64,000 nucleotides of DNA from Arcobacter sp. F2176 (GCF_004116465.1 NZ_PDJV01000003.1:186001-250000), one strand, 5' to 3'. Positions 18,271 to 27,569 are shown, counted from the first letter of the stretch. Translations and numbers: made by a program. The notes: a model not told the origin generated them from the sequence alone.

Positions 18271-18932
18271 ATTTTGATTTTGTATGGTTTTTTAATCTTT
18301 TCCCTATTGTTCTTCCTGCCTTGAAATTAACGATTTCAATTGCATTGATTTCATTGTTTTTAACTTTGTGTTTATCTATTCTCATTGCAATAATAAGATA
18401 TTATAAAGTAAAAGGTTTATATCACATCTTTGGATTATATATTACATTTTTTAGAGCAACACCTCTTGTTGCACAATTGTTTATATTATATTTTGGTCTT
18501 CCTAGTATTTTTCCATTTTTAGAATCAATGAGCGCTTATGAAGCCACAATTATAGCACTTACATTAAACACATCTTCTTTTATGGCAGAAGACTTAAGAG
18601 GGGCTTTAGAATCAATTGATAATGGGCAAAATGAAGCATGCTATTCAATGGGTATGACAAAGTTTCAGACAATGAAGCGTGTTATTTTACCTCAAGCTTT
18701 CATTTTTGCACTTCCTTCAATAGGGAATAGATTTATTGGTATTATAAAAGGTACTGCTCTTGGTTTTACAGTAGGACTTGCAGATATTATGGCAAAATCA
18801 AAAATAGAAGCTGCTCTTAGCTTGCGTTTTTTTGAAGCATATTTATGTGTTACCCTTATATATTTGGTATTAGTTATTATAGTAGAAAGAACTCTAAAAT
18901 ATATTGAGAAAAGAGTAGAAAAAGTTTATTAA
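18267..18932 (+). CDS. Polar amino acid ABC transporter permease
   Basis: This is the membrane subunit of the importer. The 221-residue protein has about five membrane helices and the HisM/GlnP-type TM domain features: FRATPLVAQLFILYFGLP, LTLNTSSFMAEDLRGALESI and the coupling helix EACYSMGMTKFQTMKRVILPQA, which contacts the ATPase. The gene overlaps the ATPase gene by 4 bases. One permease suggests a homodimeric channel. The binding protein gene follows after a 298-base structured gap. Confidence 0.9.
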   Translation: MNFDFVWFFNLFPIVLPALKLTISIALISLFLTLCLSILIAIIRYYKVKGLYHIFGLYITFFRATPLVAQLFILYFGLPSIFPFLESMSAYEATIIALTLNTSSFMAEDLRGALESIDNGQNEACYSMGMTKFQTMKRVILPQAFIFALPSIGNRFIGIIKGTALGFTVGLADIMAKSKIEAALSLRFFEAYLCVTLIYLVLVIIVERTLKYIEKRVEKVY

Positions 18933-19230
18933 ATAATTATATGTTATTCAGTTTTTAGGTACTTTATTAAATCTTTATTAATTATAATAATTTTTATTTG
19001 TATATAAGCTAACTTTAATTAAAATTTCAACCTTTAAACTATGATAAGTTAAGTTTAGTACTTAATTTACTGTTGCAGTCTTTAAAATAGATTGAAAAAG
19101 AGTTAAATAACTCTGTTAATAGATCCGTCATGTTCAGTTGAACACTTCTAGTTATCATAATCAAAATTCTCTTAATCATAAATTTTAAGTGCAAAATATT
19201 AAAGATTTTACAAATTTTAAAAGGAAAAAA
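18933..19230 (+). other. 298-base structured intergenic region before the binding-protein gene
   Basis: No gene was found. The first 100 bases are AT-rich with TATAAT-like and TATATA boxes. From 19040 to 19159 several inverted repeats are nested (listed separately). The last 70 bases lead to an AAGGA ribosome site for the binding protein. Confidence 0.6.
19040..19159 (+). ncRNA. Candidate structured leader RNA or operator cluster before the amino acid binding protein
   Basis: TATGATAA (19040-19047) and TTATCATA (19152-19159) can close a domain. Inside are a TTAAG/CTTAA hairpin (19049-19065), an ACTG/CAGT hairpin (19069-19079), the palindrome AGAGTTAAATAACTCT (19099-19114) and the palindrome TGTTCAGTTGAACA (19131-19144). 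Whether this acts as RNA or as DNA binding sites is not known. It matches no riboswitch I recognise. Confidence 0.35.
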
Positions 19231-20028
19231 ATGAAAAAATTATTCAAACTATTAGTTGCTGGAATTTTTATTCCGCTTATGAGTCTAAATGCAAGTGAAA
19301 GTCCTACAAATATAGTAGTAGCTTCTGGTTCAACATCGATTCCAAATTCTTACATAATTCATGGTAAACACACAGGCCATGAAGTAGATATTTGGAATGA
19401 AATTTCTAAAAAAACAGGATTAAAAGTTAAGTTTATTACAGGTGAATTTAATACACTATTTGGTTATCTTGACTCAAAAAAAGCTGATACTGTAGGAAAT
19501 ACAATTACAGTAAATAAAAGAAGATTAGAAAAATATGATTTTTCAGAACCTTATGCTTATATTCCAGAAAAATTAGTTGTTCATAAAGATAGAACAGATA
19601 TTAAAAAACTTAAAGATATTGAAGGTATGACTTGTGGTTTCTCAGCTGGTTCTAATGGTGGAAATTTATTTGAACAAATTGCAAAGAAACAAGGTATTAA
19701 AATAAATATGGTATCTTATGATAGTAGTGAACTATTAAATGAAGCATTTAGAAGAGGAAAAGTTGATGTTATGATTTTTTCAGGCGCTGAAGTTGCGTAT
19801 AAAATCAAAATTGGTTTTATAAAAGCAAGAATGGTTGAGGAAAATATTGCAGTTGGTGCAAAAGCATATCCATTTGTTAAAAATAATGAGCGATCTAAAG
19901 AATTAAGAATTATTGTTTCAAAAGCTATTAATGAAATGAAAAAAGATGGTTCATTGGCAAAAATCTATGAGAAATGGTATGGAATGGATTTTGGTCATAA
20001 ACCAAAGAGCATGGCAGTTGCAAAATAA
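19231..20028 (+). CDS. Polar amino acid ABC transporter substrate-binding protein
   Basis: This periplasmic receptor delivers the amino acid to the transporter encoded just upstream. The start at 19231 (MKKLFKLLVAGIF) has AAGGA 7 bases upstream; a 20-residue-class Sec signal peptide ends near LNAS. The mature part is a bilobed SBP_bac_3 domain with HTGHEVDIWNEISKKTGL, TITVNKRRLEKYDFSEPY and a C-terminal GSLAKIYEKWYGMDF. It is separated from the permease by a structured gap and may be expressed at a higher level from its own promoter. The ligand is not predictable; cystine-type or glutamine-type receptors are nearest in pattern. Confidence 0.88.
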   Translation: MKKLFKLLVAGIFIPLMSLNASESPTNIVVASGSTSIPNSYIIHGKHTGHEVDIWNEISKKTGLKVKFITGEFNTLFGYLDSKKADTVGNTITVNKRRLEKYDFSEPYAYIPEKLVVHKDRTDIKKLKDIEGMTCGFSAGSNGGNLFEQIAKKQGIKINMVSYDSSELLNEAFRRGKVDVMIFSGAEVAYKIKIGFIKARMVEENIAVGAKAYPFVKNNERSKELRIIVSKAINEMKKDGSLAKIYEKWYGMDFGHKPKSMAVAK

Positions 20029-20136
20029 TTTATCATAAAAATTAAAAAGAGGATATATCATATTATCAATTGTGATATATCTTCTTTAAACAAATAAACT
20101 TATTAAAATCATTTAAAACTCACATTAGGACTTCAT

Positions 20137-21543
20137 ATGTTATTTACTAGTATATTAGAAAATATGAAAGATGAAATTATCAATAAATCTCAAGAACTTA
20201 TCCAAATAAAGAGTGTAGAAACTACTGCAAAACCTGGCATGCCTTTTGGCGAAGGTGTTAATGAAGCCTTGGAATATACACTAAAACTTTGTGATGAATT
20301 AGGTTTTAAGACAAAAAATGTAGATGGATATGCAGGACATGCTGACTTAGGTGATGGGGATGAAATGATAGGAATTCTTGTTCATTTAGATGTAGTCCCA
20401 GAAGGTGATTTGAAAAAGTGGACATATCCACCATATAGTGCAACTATTAAAAATAATCGCATTTATGGAAGAGGAACTATTGATGATAAAGGCCCAACAA
20501 TTGCAGCTATTTATGCTATGAAAGCATTAAAAGATAGTGGGGTTTTATTAAAAAAGAAAATTAGAATTATATTTGGTACAGATGAAGAGAGTGGTTGGGA
20601 ATGTATGCGTTATTATTTAATTAAAGAAAAAGTGCCTAAGATTGCTTTTACCCCAGATGCAAACTTCCCAGTTATATATGGAGAAAAAGGAATTATTACT
20701 CTTAAATTAAAACAAGAGTTTAATATCTCTTCACTTTCAAATATAAATATAAAATATATAAAAGGTGGAGAACTATCTAATATAGTTCCAAATTATTGCG
20801 AAGCTTTACTTTACATAATTGATGAGCCAAAAAATGTTTATGAAAAATGTTTAAATATAATAAAAAAAGAAAATTATTCAATTGATTTATACTTAGATAA
20901 TAATAATCTTTATTTAAAATCTCATGGAATATCTGCACATGCAATGGCACCTCAAAAAGGTAAAAATGCAATTTCACAATTAATGCAAGTATTAAAACTA
21001 CTTAATTTAGAAGCTACTCAAATGAGTAGTTTTATTGATTTTTATAATATTAAAATCAATACACAAACAAATGGAAAATCTCTTGATTGTCAAATGAAGG
21101 ATGAACACTCTGGTGAACTTACACTTAATGTTGGAGTAATTAATTTTGATGAAAAGAAAGTTGAATTAATATTAAATATTCGTTATCCAATTACAAAAAA
21201 AGATACAAATGTGATTGATAAAATTAATGATAATCTTACTAATAGTAATATAAAAATGGAAATTATAAATAATATGCCTCCTTTATATATGCCAAAAGAT
21301 AGTAAACTTGTTCAAACCTTGACTAATGTATATAAAAAGATGACAAATGATGATACTCAGCCACAAACATTTGGTGGGGGTACCTATGCAAGAGCATTGG
21401 AAAATGCTGTTGCTTTTGGTCCTGTTTTCCCTGGACAAGTAAATTTAGCTCATCAAGCTGATGAATATATAGAAATTGATGACTTAATGAAAAATGCACA
21501 AATTATGGCACAGGCAATTTATGAGCTTAATTTATTAGATTGA
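20137..21543 (+). CDS. M20-family dipeptidase (PepV/Sapep-like)
   Basis: This cytosolic zinc dipeptidase cleaves short peptides. The 468-residue length suits PepV. Metal and catalytic motifs are LVHLDVVPEGD (about residues 82-92, first His and Asp), GRGTIDDKGPTIAA (about 112-125, bridging Asp) and GTDEESGWEC (about 148-157, catalytic and metal Glu). A lid/dimerisation insertion lies at about 190-310, and a C-terminal His in LAHQADE is the last ligand. AGGA precedes the ATG. It lies 108 bases after the binding protein, suggesting that imported compounds or their peptides are processed by it. Confidence 0.87.
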   Translation: MLFTSILENMKDEIINKSQELIQIKSVETTAKPGMPFGEGVNEALEYTLKLCDELGFKTKNVDGYAGHADLGDGDEMIGILVHLDVVPEGDLKKWTYPPYSATIKNNRIYGRGTIDDKGPTIAAIYAMKALKDSGVLLKKKIRIIFGTDEESGWECMRYYLIKEKVPKIAFTPDANFPVIYGEKGIITLKLKQEFNISSLSNINIKYIKGGELSNIVPNYCEALLYIIDEPKNVYEKCLNIIKKENYSIDLYLDNNNLYLKSHGISAHAMAPQKGKNAISQLMQVLKLLNLEATQMSSFIDFYNIKINTQTNGKSLDCQMKDEHSGELTLNVGVINFDEKKVELILNIRYPITKKDTNVIDKINDNLTNSNIKMEIINNMPPLYMPKDSKLVQTLTNVYKKMTNDDTQPQTFGGGTYARALENAVAFGPVFPGQVNLAHQADEYIEIDDLMKNAQIMAQAIYELNLLD

Positions 21544-21562
21544 TAAATCGTATTAAAAATTT

Positions 21563-21925
21563 TTAATTCTCAAGTTCTTTTACCAATTCTTTATAAAATT
21601 TTTCAAAAGAGGGCAATACTAGCTTTGCTTGTCTTTGTTTTTTTCCCCACATAGGTTCAGGAAAATATGAATCATCTTTAAATCTTGCCATTACATGAAA
21701 GTGTACATGGGGAACATAATTCCCAAAAGAAGCAATATTTATCTTCTCTGGATTAAAATAATTTATCATCTTTTTTTCTATAATGTCCAAGACTCTTAAT
21801 ATTTCCATTTTAGTTTCGCTATCACATTGACTAAATTCTTTTAAATTTTTTTGAGTAAAAATTTTCAACCAAGGTATTTCACTTTTTTCAATTTCTACTT
21901 TTATTAAACTATTTTCATAAATCAT
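21563..21925 (-). CDS. HIT-family nucleotide hydrolase/transferase
   Basis: HIT proteins hydrolyse or transfer nucleotidyl groups. The 120-residue protein carries the histidine triad HVHFHVM (about residues 74-80), and FGNYVPHVHFHVM is typical of bacterial HIT enzymes. It starts 8 bases after the MBL-GAF-HD-GYP gene stop, so the two form a two-gene operon. A link to nucleotide signal breakdown is inferred from that. The gene is convergent with the dipeptidase gene. Confidence 0.88.
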   Translation of the reverse strand: MIYENSLIKVEIEKSEIPWLKIFTQKNLKEFSQCDSETKMEILRVLDIIEKKMINYFNPEKINIASFGNYVPHVHFHVMARFKDDSYFPEPMWGKKQRQAKLVLPSFEKFYKELVKELEN

Positions 21926-21933
21926 ATTTCCCC

Positions 21934-24348
21934 TTATATATTTTCAAAATCAACTGTGATTTCATCCATTTGTTCTTCACTTAAATATTTATTTGCATAA
22001 TCTAAGTGAAGATTATTATCAACAAAAAACTTAACTATATCTCTATCTAAATGTTGATCTTTTATCATAAATGATAAAATTCTAAGTGAAGTATTAAGTG
22101 AATTTGCTTTTTTGTATGGTCTATCATTTGCAGTTAGTGCTTCAAATACATCTGCAACTGCAAGTATTTTATCCTCTATTGTCATAGGTAAATCAAGAAT
22201 TTCAGGAGCAGAATAACCACCACCTTTTACCATTTTGTGATGAGAACCAGCGATTACAGGAACCCTTTTTAGTTTTTTAGGAAAAGGCATAGTCTCTAAC
22301 ATTTTATAAGATACTGTAACATGGTTGTTTATTATATCCCTTTCTTCATCTGTTAAAGTACCTTTTTTGATGCATAAATTATATACTTCATCTTCACTAA
22401 GTAAGTTTGTATCTTCACCATTTATTTTAAGTTTTTGTTTTGCAATCTCTTTTATTCTTTCAATTTTTTTATCTTCCATGAACTCACCACCTGTGTTACA
22501 TGAAATAACAAAATCAAGATCTTCCTCTAAAGAAGTAATTTTATTTTGAAAAGCTATTCTTAATTGTTCTTTTTCTTTTATAGATGAAGTGTTTGAGATT
22601 TCTTTGTAATATTCCAATTCATAATCTTTTTTTACAATTTCAAATTTTGCTTTTACAGTATTTACTCTATCATAAATTGTTTCTAGCTTTTTACCTTTAT
22701 CTACAACATATTCAGGTGTAACAATTTTACCAATGTCATGAAGCCAAGCAGCTCTACTCATCTGTTTTATTTCATCTGGTGTAAAATTAATATCTTTAAA
22801 TACTGTTTTGTCATTATTTATTGCTTTTGTTAGAGTTTCTGCTATCTCTGCAACTCTATTAATATGACCACCTGTATATTCAGATTTTTCACCAATAGCT
22901 GTCGCAATTGATTTAATAAAAGAGTCCAATAAGTTTTCTAATTCAGTTATTAATCTATTATTAGTAATTGAAACAGCAGCTTGTGATGCCATTGATTCTA
23001 TTAATTGTTTGTCTTCATTTGTAAATGTTATAGCATTCCCATTATCATCCATTTTATTTAATAATTGAAGTACTCCTATTACATCATCTTCATGGTTTTT
23101 CATGGGAATTACAAGCATTGATTTTGTTCTATAACCGGTTGTTTTATCAAACTTTTTTGTACCTTCAAAATTAAAATCTTTTGTTTCATAAACATCAGGG
23201 ATATTAATTAGTTTACCTTCTAGAGCACAAAGAGCTGCTACCATATGTTCGTTTGGCTTGCCATCTTCTTTATATAAAGGTAACTCCGGCCAAATGATTT
23301 TGCCTTCAGTTCCTCCCATTTTAATACTTAATGAGTCCGTTTGCACAACTTGAAACTTCAACCTTTTTTCATCTTCTGTTACTAAATAAAGTGTTCCTCC
23401 ATCAGCATCAGAAAACTCTTTCGCCCCTAAAAGTATCTTTTCCATTAGAACATCAAAGTTTTTTTCACTTGTAAGTGATTTACCAATATCAATTAATTTT
23501 TTAATCTCTTTTTTATTTATATTAGTTCTATTTGTATTGTATGCTAAGTATTCATTAGATAATGAAATTACATCACCATCGTCTAATATTTTACCTTCAT
23601 TAAGAAGTAAGTCATAGTCTTGAATCTCTTTTCTTAAAATTTTTTCATATGCAGGTTTTATGTGATTTATGTAAATTCTTAAATCATCTCTTTTTAATTT
23701 TTTTAATTGCTCACTTAGCAAGGCAGGAGTTAAGTGCTTACTATCAAAAGCTAATTGTTTGAATTTTGAGGGAAACGATACATCTATTATTGCAGCTTTG
23801 ATATTTAAATTATTATTTATAGTTTCCCAAATAGAATCGCAACAATAAGTATCTGATGAAAAGAGTAAGGAGTTTTGATTTTTTGTAATAATATAACCAC
23901 AACTTGAATTTGTATGATTATTTTTTATTGCAGTGATTTTTGTATCATCATCTAAAATAATTGTTTCATTTATATTTATTGGTTTGAAAACAATAGCTTT
24001 AGATTTTTTATTAAGCAATTCAATTTCAGAAAAATCAGGCCAAATTTCCCAGTTTAAGATATATTTTCGTAAGTTTTCTAAGGTTTTACTTGTTCCATAG
24101 ATAGTAATCGGTTTTTTTCTTTTTTCAAAAAAGATATCAAGTATATATGGTATATCGTTTAAGTGATCTAAATGGGAATGGGTTAAAAAAATATTATCAA
24201 TGTATTGAGCATCAATTCCTAAACCTTTTACAATGTTGCCAGCATCAATTACACTATTTTGATTTATTTGTATACAAGTTGTACTAAAGTCTAAACTTTT
24301 ACTACCATATGCACCTAGTACTTTTATCGAATTTTTCATTACTTTCAT
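21934..24348 (-). CDS. Fusion of metallo-beta-lactamase-fold phosphodiesterase, GAF and HD-GYP domains
   Basis: An 804-residue signalling protein with three modules. Residues 1-260 are an MBL fold with metal motif HSHLDH (57-62), like class II cAMP phosphodiesterases and RNase Z. Residues about 280-450 are a GAF sensor domain. The C-terminal half is HD-GYP, with HDIGK near 536, a later H (NHV), then HHKMVKGGGY near 702 and VADVFEALTANDRPYKK. Two points differ from the HHExxDGxGYP consensus: HHK replaces HHE and GYS replaces GYP. About 100 charged coiled-coil residues (near 552-655) are inserted inside the HD-GYP domain. Cyclic nucleotides are the likely substrates. It is followed by a HIT gene. 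Confidence 0.85.
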   Translation of the reverse strand: MKVMKNSIKVLGAYGSKSLDFSTTCIQINQNSVIDAGNIVKGLGIDAQYIDNIFLTHSHLDHLNDIPYILDIFFEKRKKPITIYGTSKTLENLRKYILNWEIWPDFSEIELLNKKSKAIVFKPININETIILDDDTKITAIKNNHTNSSCGYIITKNQNSLLFSSDTYCCDSIWETINNNLNIKAAIIDVSFPSKFKQLAFDSKHLTPALLSEQLKKLKRDDLRIYINHIKPAYEKILRKEIQDYDLLLNEGKILDDGDVISLSNEYLAYNTNRTNINKKEIKKLIDIGKSLTSEKNFDVLMEKILLGAKEFSDADGGTLYLVTEDEKRLKFQVVQTDSLSIKMGGTEGKIIWPELPLYKEDGKPNEHMVAALCALEGKLINIPDVYETKDFNFEGTKKFDKTTGYRTKSMLVIPMKNHEDDVIGVLQLLNKMDDNGNAITFTNEDKQLIESMASQAAVSITNNRLITELENLLDSFIKSIATAIGEKSEYTGGHINRVAEIAETLTKAINNDKTVFKDINFTPDEIKQMSRAAWLHDIGKIVTPEYVVDKGKKLETIYDRVNTVKAKFEIVKKDYELEYYKEISNTSSIKEKEQLRIAFQNKITSLEEDLDFVISCNTGGEFMEDKKIERIKEIAKQKLKINGEDTNLLSEDEVYNLCIKKGTLTDEERDIINNHVTVSYKMLETMPFPKKLKRVPVIAGSHHKMVKGGGYSAPEILDLPMTIEDKILAVADVFEALTANDRPYKKANSLNTSLRILSFMIKDQHLDRDIVKFFVDNNLHLDYANKYLSEEQMDEITVDFENI

Positions 24349-24648
24349 TATTCACTCCAATATTCTTGATAGATTATATCAAATAATTTTTAAAACAATT
24401 TTCTTTTTGATATTTATCTCCTTAAGTAAGGTATAATTAATTAATAAAATCTTAAGCTAACTTTAAATATAATCCAATTCCATTTTTCAACCACAAAAGA
24501 GTTTTTTATAAAAATTTTGTGTTTTATAAAGAGTTGGTAGGAAGAGCGCAAGTGGACATAAGTATTATATATAAGTGAAGCAGTTCACTTTTTATTCACG
24601 CTTCTTGCCTGTTGAAAATGTGGATAATAAACACAAAGGAAAGCAACT
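24349..24648 (+). promoter_or_regulatory. Alpha-operon promoter region and structured leader
   Basis: No gene was found. TATAAT boxes lie at 24432-24437 (with TTGATA 19 bases before) and at 24468-24473. The region 24536-24609 can fold: GGTA-GGAAG-CG (24536-24548) pairs with 24599-24609 with a two-base bulge, and inside it AAGTGAA/TTCACTT (24573-24590) forms a perfect 7-base-pair hairpin with a GCAG loop followed by TTTTT. It may be a ribosomal-protein-binding leader or attenuator; it differs from the E. coli alpha operon, where rpsM is first. Confidence 0.5.
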
Positions 24649-24762
24649 ATGAAAGTTAGAGCTTCGGTAAAAAAAATGTGTGACAAATGTAAAGTTGTCA
24701 AAAGAAGAGGGATCGTAAGAGTAATTTGCGAGAACAAAAAACACAAACAAAGACAAGGATAA
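24649..24762 (+). CDS. rpmJ: 50S ribosomal protein L36 (zinc form)
   Basis: A 37-residue protein beginning [20 protein letters not shown]. The four zinc ligands are kept (C11, C14, C27 and H32), so this is the zinc-binding C+ type. AAAGGA precedes the start. It heads the alpha operon and ends 2 bases before rpsM. Confidence 0.97.
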   Translation: MKVRASVKKMCDKCKVVKRRGIVRVICENKKHKQRQG

Positions 24763-24764
24763 TC

Positions 24765-25127
24765 ATGGCAAGAATTGCGGGTGTTGATTTACCAAACAAG
24801 AAAAGAATGGAATACGCATTAACGTATATTTTTGGAATAGGGTTATTTAACTCAAGATTAATCCTTGATGCTACTGGAATTTCTTATGACAAAAGAGCTC
24901 ATGAGTTAACAGAAGATGAAGCAGCAGCTATCAGACTAGAGATCCAAAAAAACTACCAAGTTGAGGGTGATCTTAGAAAAAAAGTAGCTATGGATATTAA
25001 ATCACTTATGGACTTAGGTTCTTATAGAGGATTAAGACATAGAAAAGGTTTACCGTGTAGAGGGCAAAAGACTAAGACTAATGCTCGAACTAGAAAAGGT
25101 AAAAAAAGAACTGTTGGTGCAGCGTAA
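24765..25127 (+). CDS. rpsM: 30S ribosomal protein S13
   Basis: A 120-residue head protein of the small subunit that contacts the P-site tRNA and the B1 bridges. It begins [20 protein letters not shown], as in other bacteria, and has the helix-two-turn-helix stretch [20 protein letters not shown] and a basic C-terminus. The ATG at 24765 was chosen because AGGA precedes it and the family starts there. It lies 2 bases after rpmJ and 9 before rpsK. Confidence 0.98.
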   Translation: MARIAGVDLPNKKRMEYALTYIFGIGLFNSRLILDATGISYDKRAHELTEDEAAAIRLEIQKNYQVEGDLRKKVAMDIKSLMDLGSYRGLRHRKGLPCRGQKTKTNARTRKGKKRTVGAA

Positions 25128-25136
25128 GGATAAACA

Positions 25137-25529
25137 ATGGCAAAAAGAAAAGTAACTAGAAAAAAAGTAGTAAAAAAGAATATTGCTGATGGTATCGTTC
25201 ATATTGCGGCATCATTTAACAATACTATGGTAACAATAACTGATAGAGCTGGAAATGCAATCGCATGGAGTTCTGCTGGAAACTTAGGTTTCAAAGGTAG
25301 TAAAAAATCTACTCCTTTTGCTGCTCAAGCTGCAGTAGAAGATGCAATGGCAAAAGCAATTGAACACGGTGTCAAAAATGTTGGTATCAAAATTCAAGGA
25401 CCAGGTTCAGGTAGAGATACAGCTGTTAAAGCTGTAGGAGCTATGGAAGGCATCAGAGTTTCATGGTTAAAGGACGTTACACCGTTACCACATAATGGTT
25501 GTAGAGCTCCTAAGAGAAGAAGAGTGTAA
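25137..25529 (+). CDS. rpsK: 30S ribosomal protein S11
   Basis: A 130-residue platform protein of the small subunit. The sequence is strongly conserved: [37 protein letters not shown] and the C-terminal [21 protein letters not shown] precedes the start. It is the third gene of the alpha operon. Confidence 0.98.
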   Translation: MAKRKVTRKKVVKKNIADGIVHIAASFNNTMVTITDRAGNAIAWSSAGNLGFKGSKKSTPFAAQAAVEDAMAKAIEHGVKNVGIKIQGPGSGRDTAVKAVGAMEGIRVSWLKDVTPLPHNGCRAPKRRRV

Positions 25530-25539
25530 GGAGTAGTAC

Positions 25540-26166
25540 ATGGCAAGATATAGAGGACCAGTAGAAAAAATCGAGAGAAGACTTGATGCAGACCTTGGAT
25601 TAAAAGGTGAAAGAAGACTTAACGGAAAATCTGCATTAGAAAAAAGACCATTCGCTCCAGGACAACACGGACAAAGAAGAACTAAACTTTCTGAGTACGG
25701 TTTACAACTAAGAGAGAAACAAAAAGCTAAATTTATGTACGGTGTATCTGAAAAACAATTCAGAAAATACTTTAAAGAAGCAGCAAGAAGAGAAGGTAAT
25801 ACAGGATCTAACTTAATTACTTTAATCGAACAAAGATTAGACAATGTTGTTTATAGAATGGGATTTGCTACAACTAGAGCAAATGCTAGACAATTTACAA
25901 CTCATGGTCATATCTTAGTAGATGGACAAAAAGTTGATATCCCTTCTTTCGTAGTAAAACCAGGGCAAAAAATTGAGATTAAAGAGAAATCTAAAACTAA
26001 TCCTCAAATAGTAAGAGCTTTAGAATTAACTAATCAAACAGGAATGGTTGAATGGGTTGATGTTGATAAAGACAAAGCATTTGGTATTTTTACTAGAATT
26101 CCTACTAGAGAAGAAGTAGTTATTCCTGTTGAAGAAAGATTAATCGTAGAGTTATATTCTAAATAA
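25540..26166 (+). CDS. rpsD: 30S ribosomal protein S4
   Basis: S4 nucleates assembly of the small subunit and, in E. coli, represses this operon by binding its leader. The 208-residue protein starts [20 protein letters not shown], has [10 protein letters not shown], and an S4 RNA-binding domain at about 98-160 ([20 protein letters not shown]). No Cys zinc knuckle is present near the N-terminus, so it is a zinc-free form. It is a possible ligand of the leader structure upstream of rpmJ. Confidence 0.98.
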   Translation: MARYRGPVEKIERRLDADLGLKGERRLNGKSALEKRPFAPGQHGQRRTKLSEYGLQLREKQKAKFMYGVSEKQFRKYFKEAARREGNTGSNLITLIEQRLDNVVYRMGFATTRANARQFTTHGHILVDGQKVDIPSFVVKPGQKIEIKEKSKTNPQIVRALELTNQTGMVEWVDVDKDKAFGIFTRIPTREEVVIPVEERLIVELYSK

Positions 26167-26185
26167 TAAATAAAGGTAGCAGCGT

Positions 26186-27184
26186 ATGAAAAAATTTGCA
26201 GACACTCCATTTTTACCAACAGAAGTTGAAATCGAAGCAATCAGTGAAACTGAAGCTAAGATTTCTGCATATCCATTTGAAAGTGGTTTTGCAATTACAT
26301 TAGCGCACCCATTAAGAAGACTTCTTCTATCTAGCTCAGTTGGATACTCTCCAATTGCAGTTAAAATAGAAGGGGCAAGCCACGAGTTTGATTCTTTAAG
26401 AGGTATGCTAGAAGATATTGCTATTTTTATTATCAATCTTAAAAATATTAAATTTAAAATTCTAAGTGATGAAAGTCAAGTAGAAGTTGAATATTCTTTT
26501 AACGGACCAAAAGAAATTAAAGGTTCTGATTTAGTAAACTCTGATGTTGAAATTGTAAGTCCAGAAGCTCACTTAGCTACAATCAATGCTGATTGTAACT
26601 TAACTTTCTCTGTTATTATTCAAAAAGGTATTGGTTATATGCCTTCAGAAGATATTAGAGATATGGTTTCTAGTGATTATATTCCACTTGATGCTTTCTT
26701 TACTCCAGTAAAAAAAGTTGTTTATGATATTGAAAAAATGCTAGTAGAAGACAACCCTAACTTTGAAAAAGCTGTATTTACAGTTCAAACAAATGGGCAA
26801 ATTACACCAATCAATGCTTTTAAAGAAGCTGTTTCTGTAATGTATTCTCAAATGTCAGTATTCAATAAAGTATTCGATTTATCTGAAGTAACAGTTAGTG
26901 ATTCAACTGAAGAACCTGTAGAATTAAAAGATTTAATTGTTAAAATTGACGATTTAAATTTAAGTGCTAGAAGTTTTAACTCTCTTGATAGAGCAGGGTT
27001 AAAATACTTAGGTGAATTAGTACTTATGAGTGAAGTAGAAGTTAAAAATATTAAAAACTTAGGAAAAAAATCTTATGACGAGATTGCTGATAAATTAGCA
27101 TCTTTAGGATTCCCAGTTGAAAATACACTTCCAGAAAATATTGCATCAGCTTTAAGAAGAAAGCTAGAGCAGTTTAAAGCATAA
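26186..27184 (+). CDS. rpoA: DNA-directed RNA polymerase subunit alpha
   Basis: The 332-residue alpha subunit dimerises to start polymerase assembly and contacts activators and UP elements. The N-terminal domain has FAITLAHPLRRLLLSSSVGYSP. The C-terminal domain (about 245-325) has LKDLIVKIDDLNLSARSFNSL and a late LASLGFPVE. It begins 19 bases after rpsD, with AAGG before the ATG. It is encoded between rpsD and rplQ as is usual. Confidence 0.98.
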   Translation: MKKFADTPFLPTEVEIEAISETEAKISAYPFESGFAITLAHPLRRLLLSSSVGYSPIAVKIEGASHEFDSLRGMLEDIAIFIINLKNIKFKILSDESQVEVEYSFNGPKEIKGSDLVNSDVEIVSPEAHLATINADCNLTFSVIIQKGIGYMPSEDIRDMVSSDYIPLDAFFTPVKKVVYDIEKMLVEDNPNFEKAVFTVQTNGQITPINAFKEAVSVMYSQMSVFNKVFDLSEVTVSDSTEEPVELKDLIVKIDDLNLSARSFNSLDRAGLKYLGELVLMSEVEVKNIKNLGKKSYDEIADKLASLGFPVENTLPENIASALRRKLEQFKA

Positions 27185-27196
27185 AAAAGGTAAATT

Positions 27197-27547
27197 ATGA
27201 GACATAAGCACGGATATAGAAAGTTAAGTAGAACTTCTTCTCATAGAAAAGCATTGTTAAAAAACATGGCAATAGCTTTAATAGAGAGAGAAAAAATTGA
27301 AACTACAGTTCCTAAAGCAAAAGAACTTAGAAGATATATTGAGAAATTAATTACAGTTTCAAGAGAAGCTGATTTAAATACTCATAGATTTGTATTTGCT
27401 TCATTACAAGATAAAGAAGCTACAAAAAAATTAATTAATGAAATTGCACCAAAATATGTAGGTAGAAATGGTGGATATACTTCAATAATTAAAACAAGAA
27501 TTAGAAGAGGTGATGCTACACCTATGGCATTCATTTCATTAGTATAA
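27197..27547 (+). CDS. rplQ: 50S ribosomal protein L17
   Basis: A 116-residue large-subunit protein near the exit tunnel. It begins [20 protein letters not shown], the family's usual N-terminus, and ends with [18 protein letters not shown]. It is the last gene of the alpha operon and is followed by a strong terminator. Confidence 0.98.
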   Translation: MRHKHGYRKLSRTSSHRKALLKNMAIALIEREKIETTVPKAKELRRYIEKLITVSREADLNTHRFVFASLQDKEATKKLINEIAPKYVGRNGGYTSIIKTRIRRGDATPMAFISLV

Positions 27548-27569
27548 TTGCTAATTAAACTTGTTTGTC

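Noticed and set aside
24480-24640. Possible tRNA or small stable RNA gene before rpmJ
   Set aside because: No cloverleaf, T-arm consensus or CCA end; the pairing fits a leader better.
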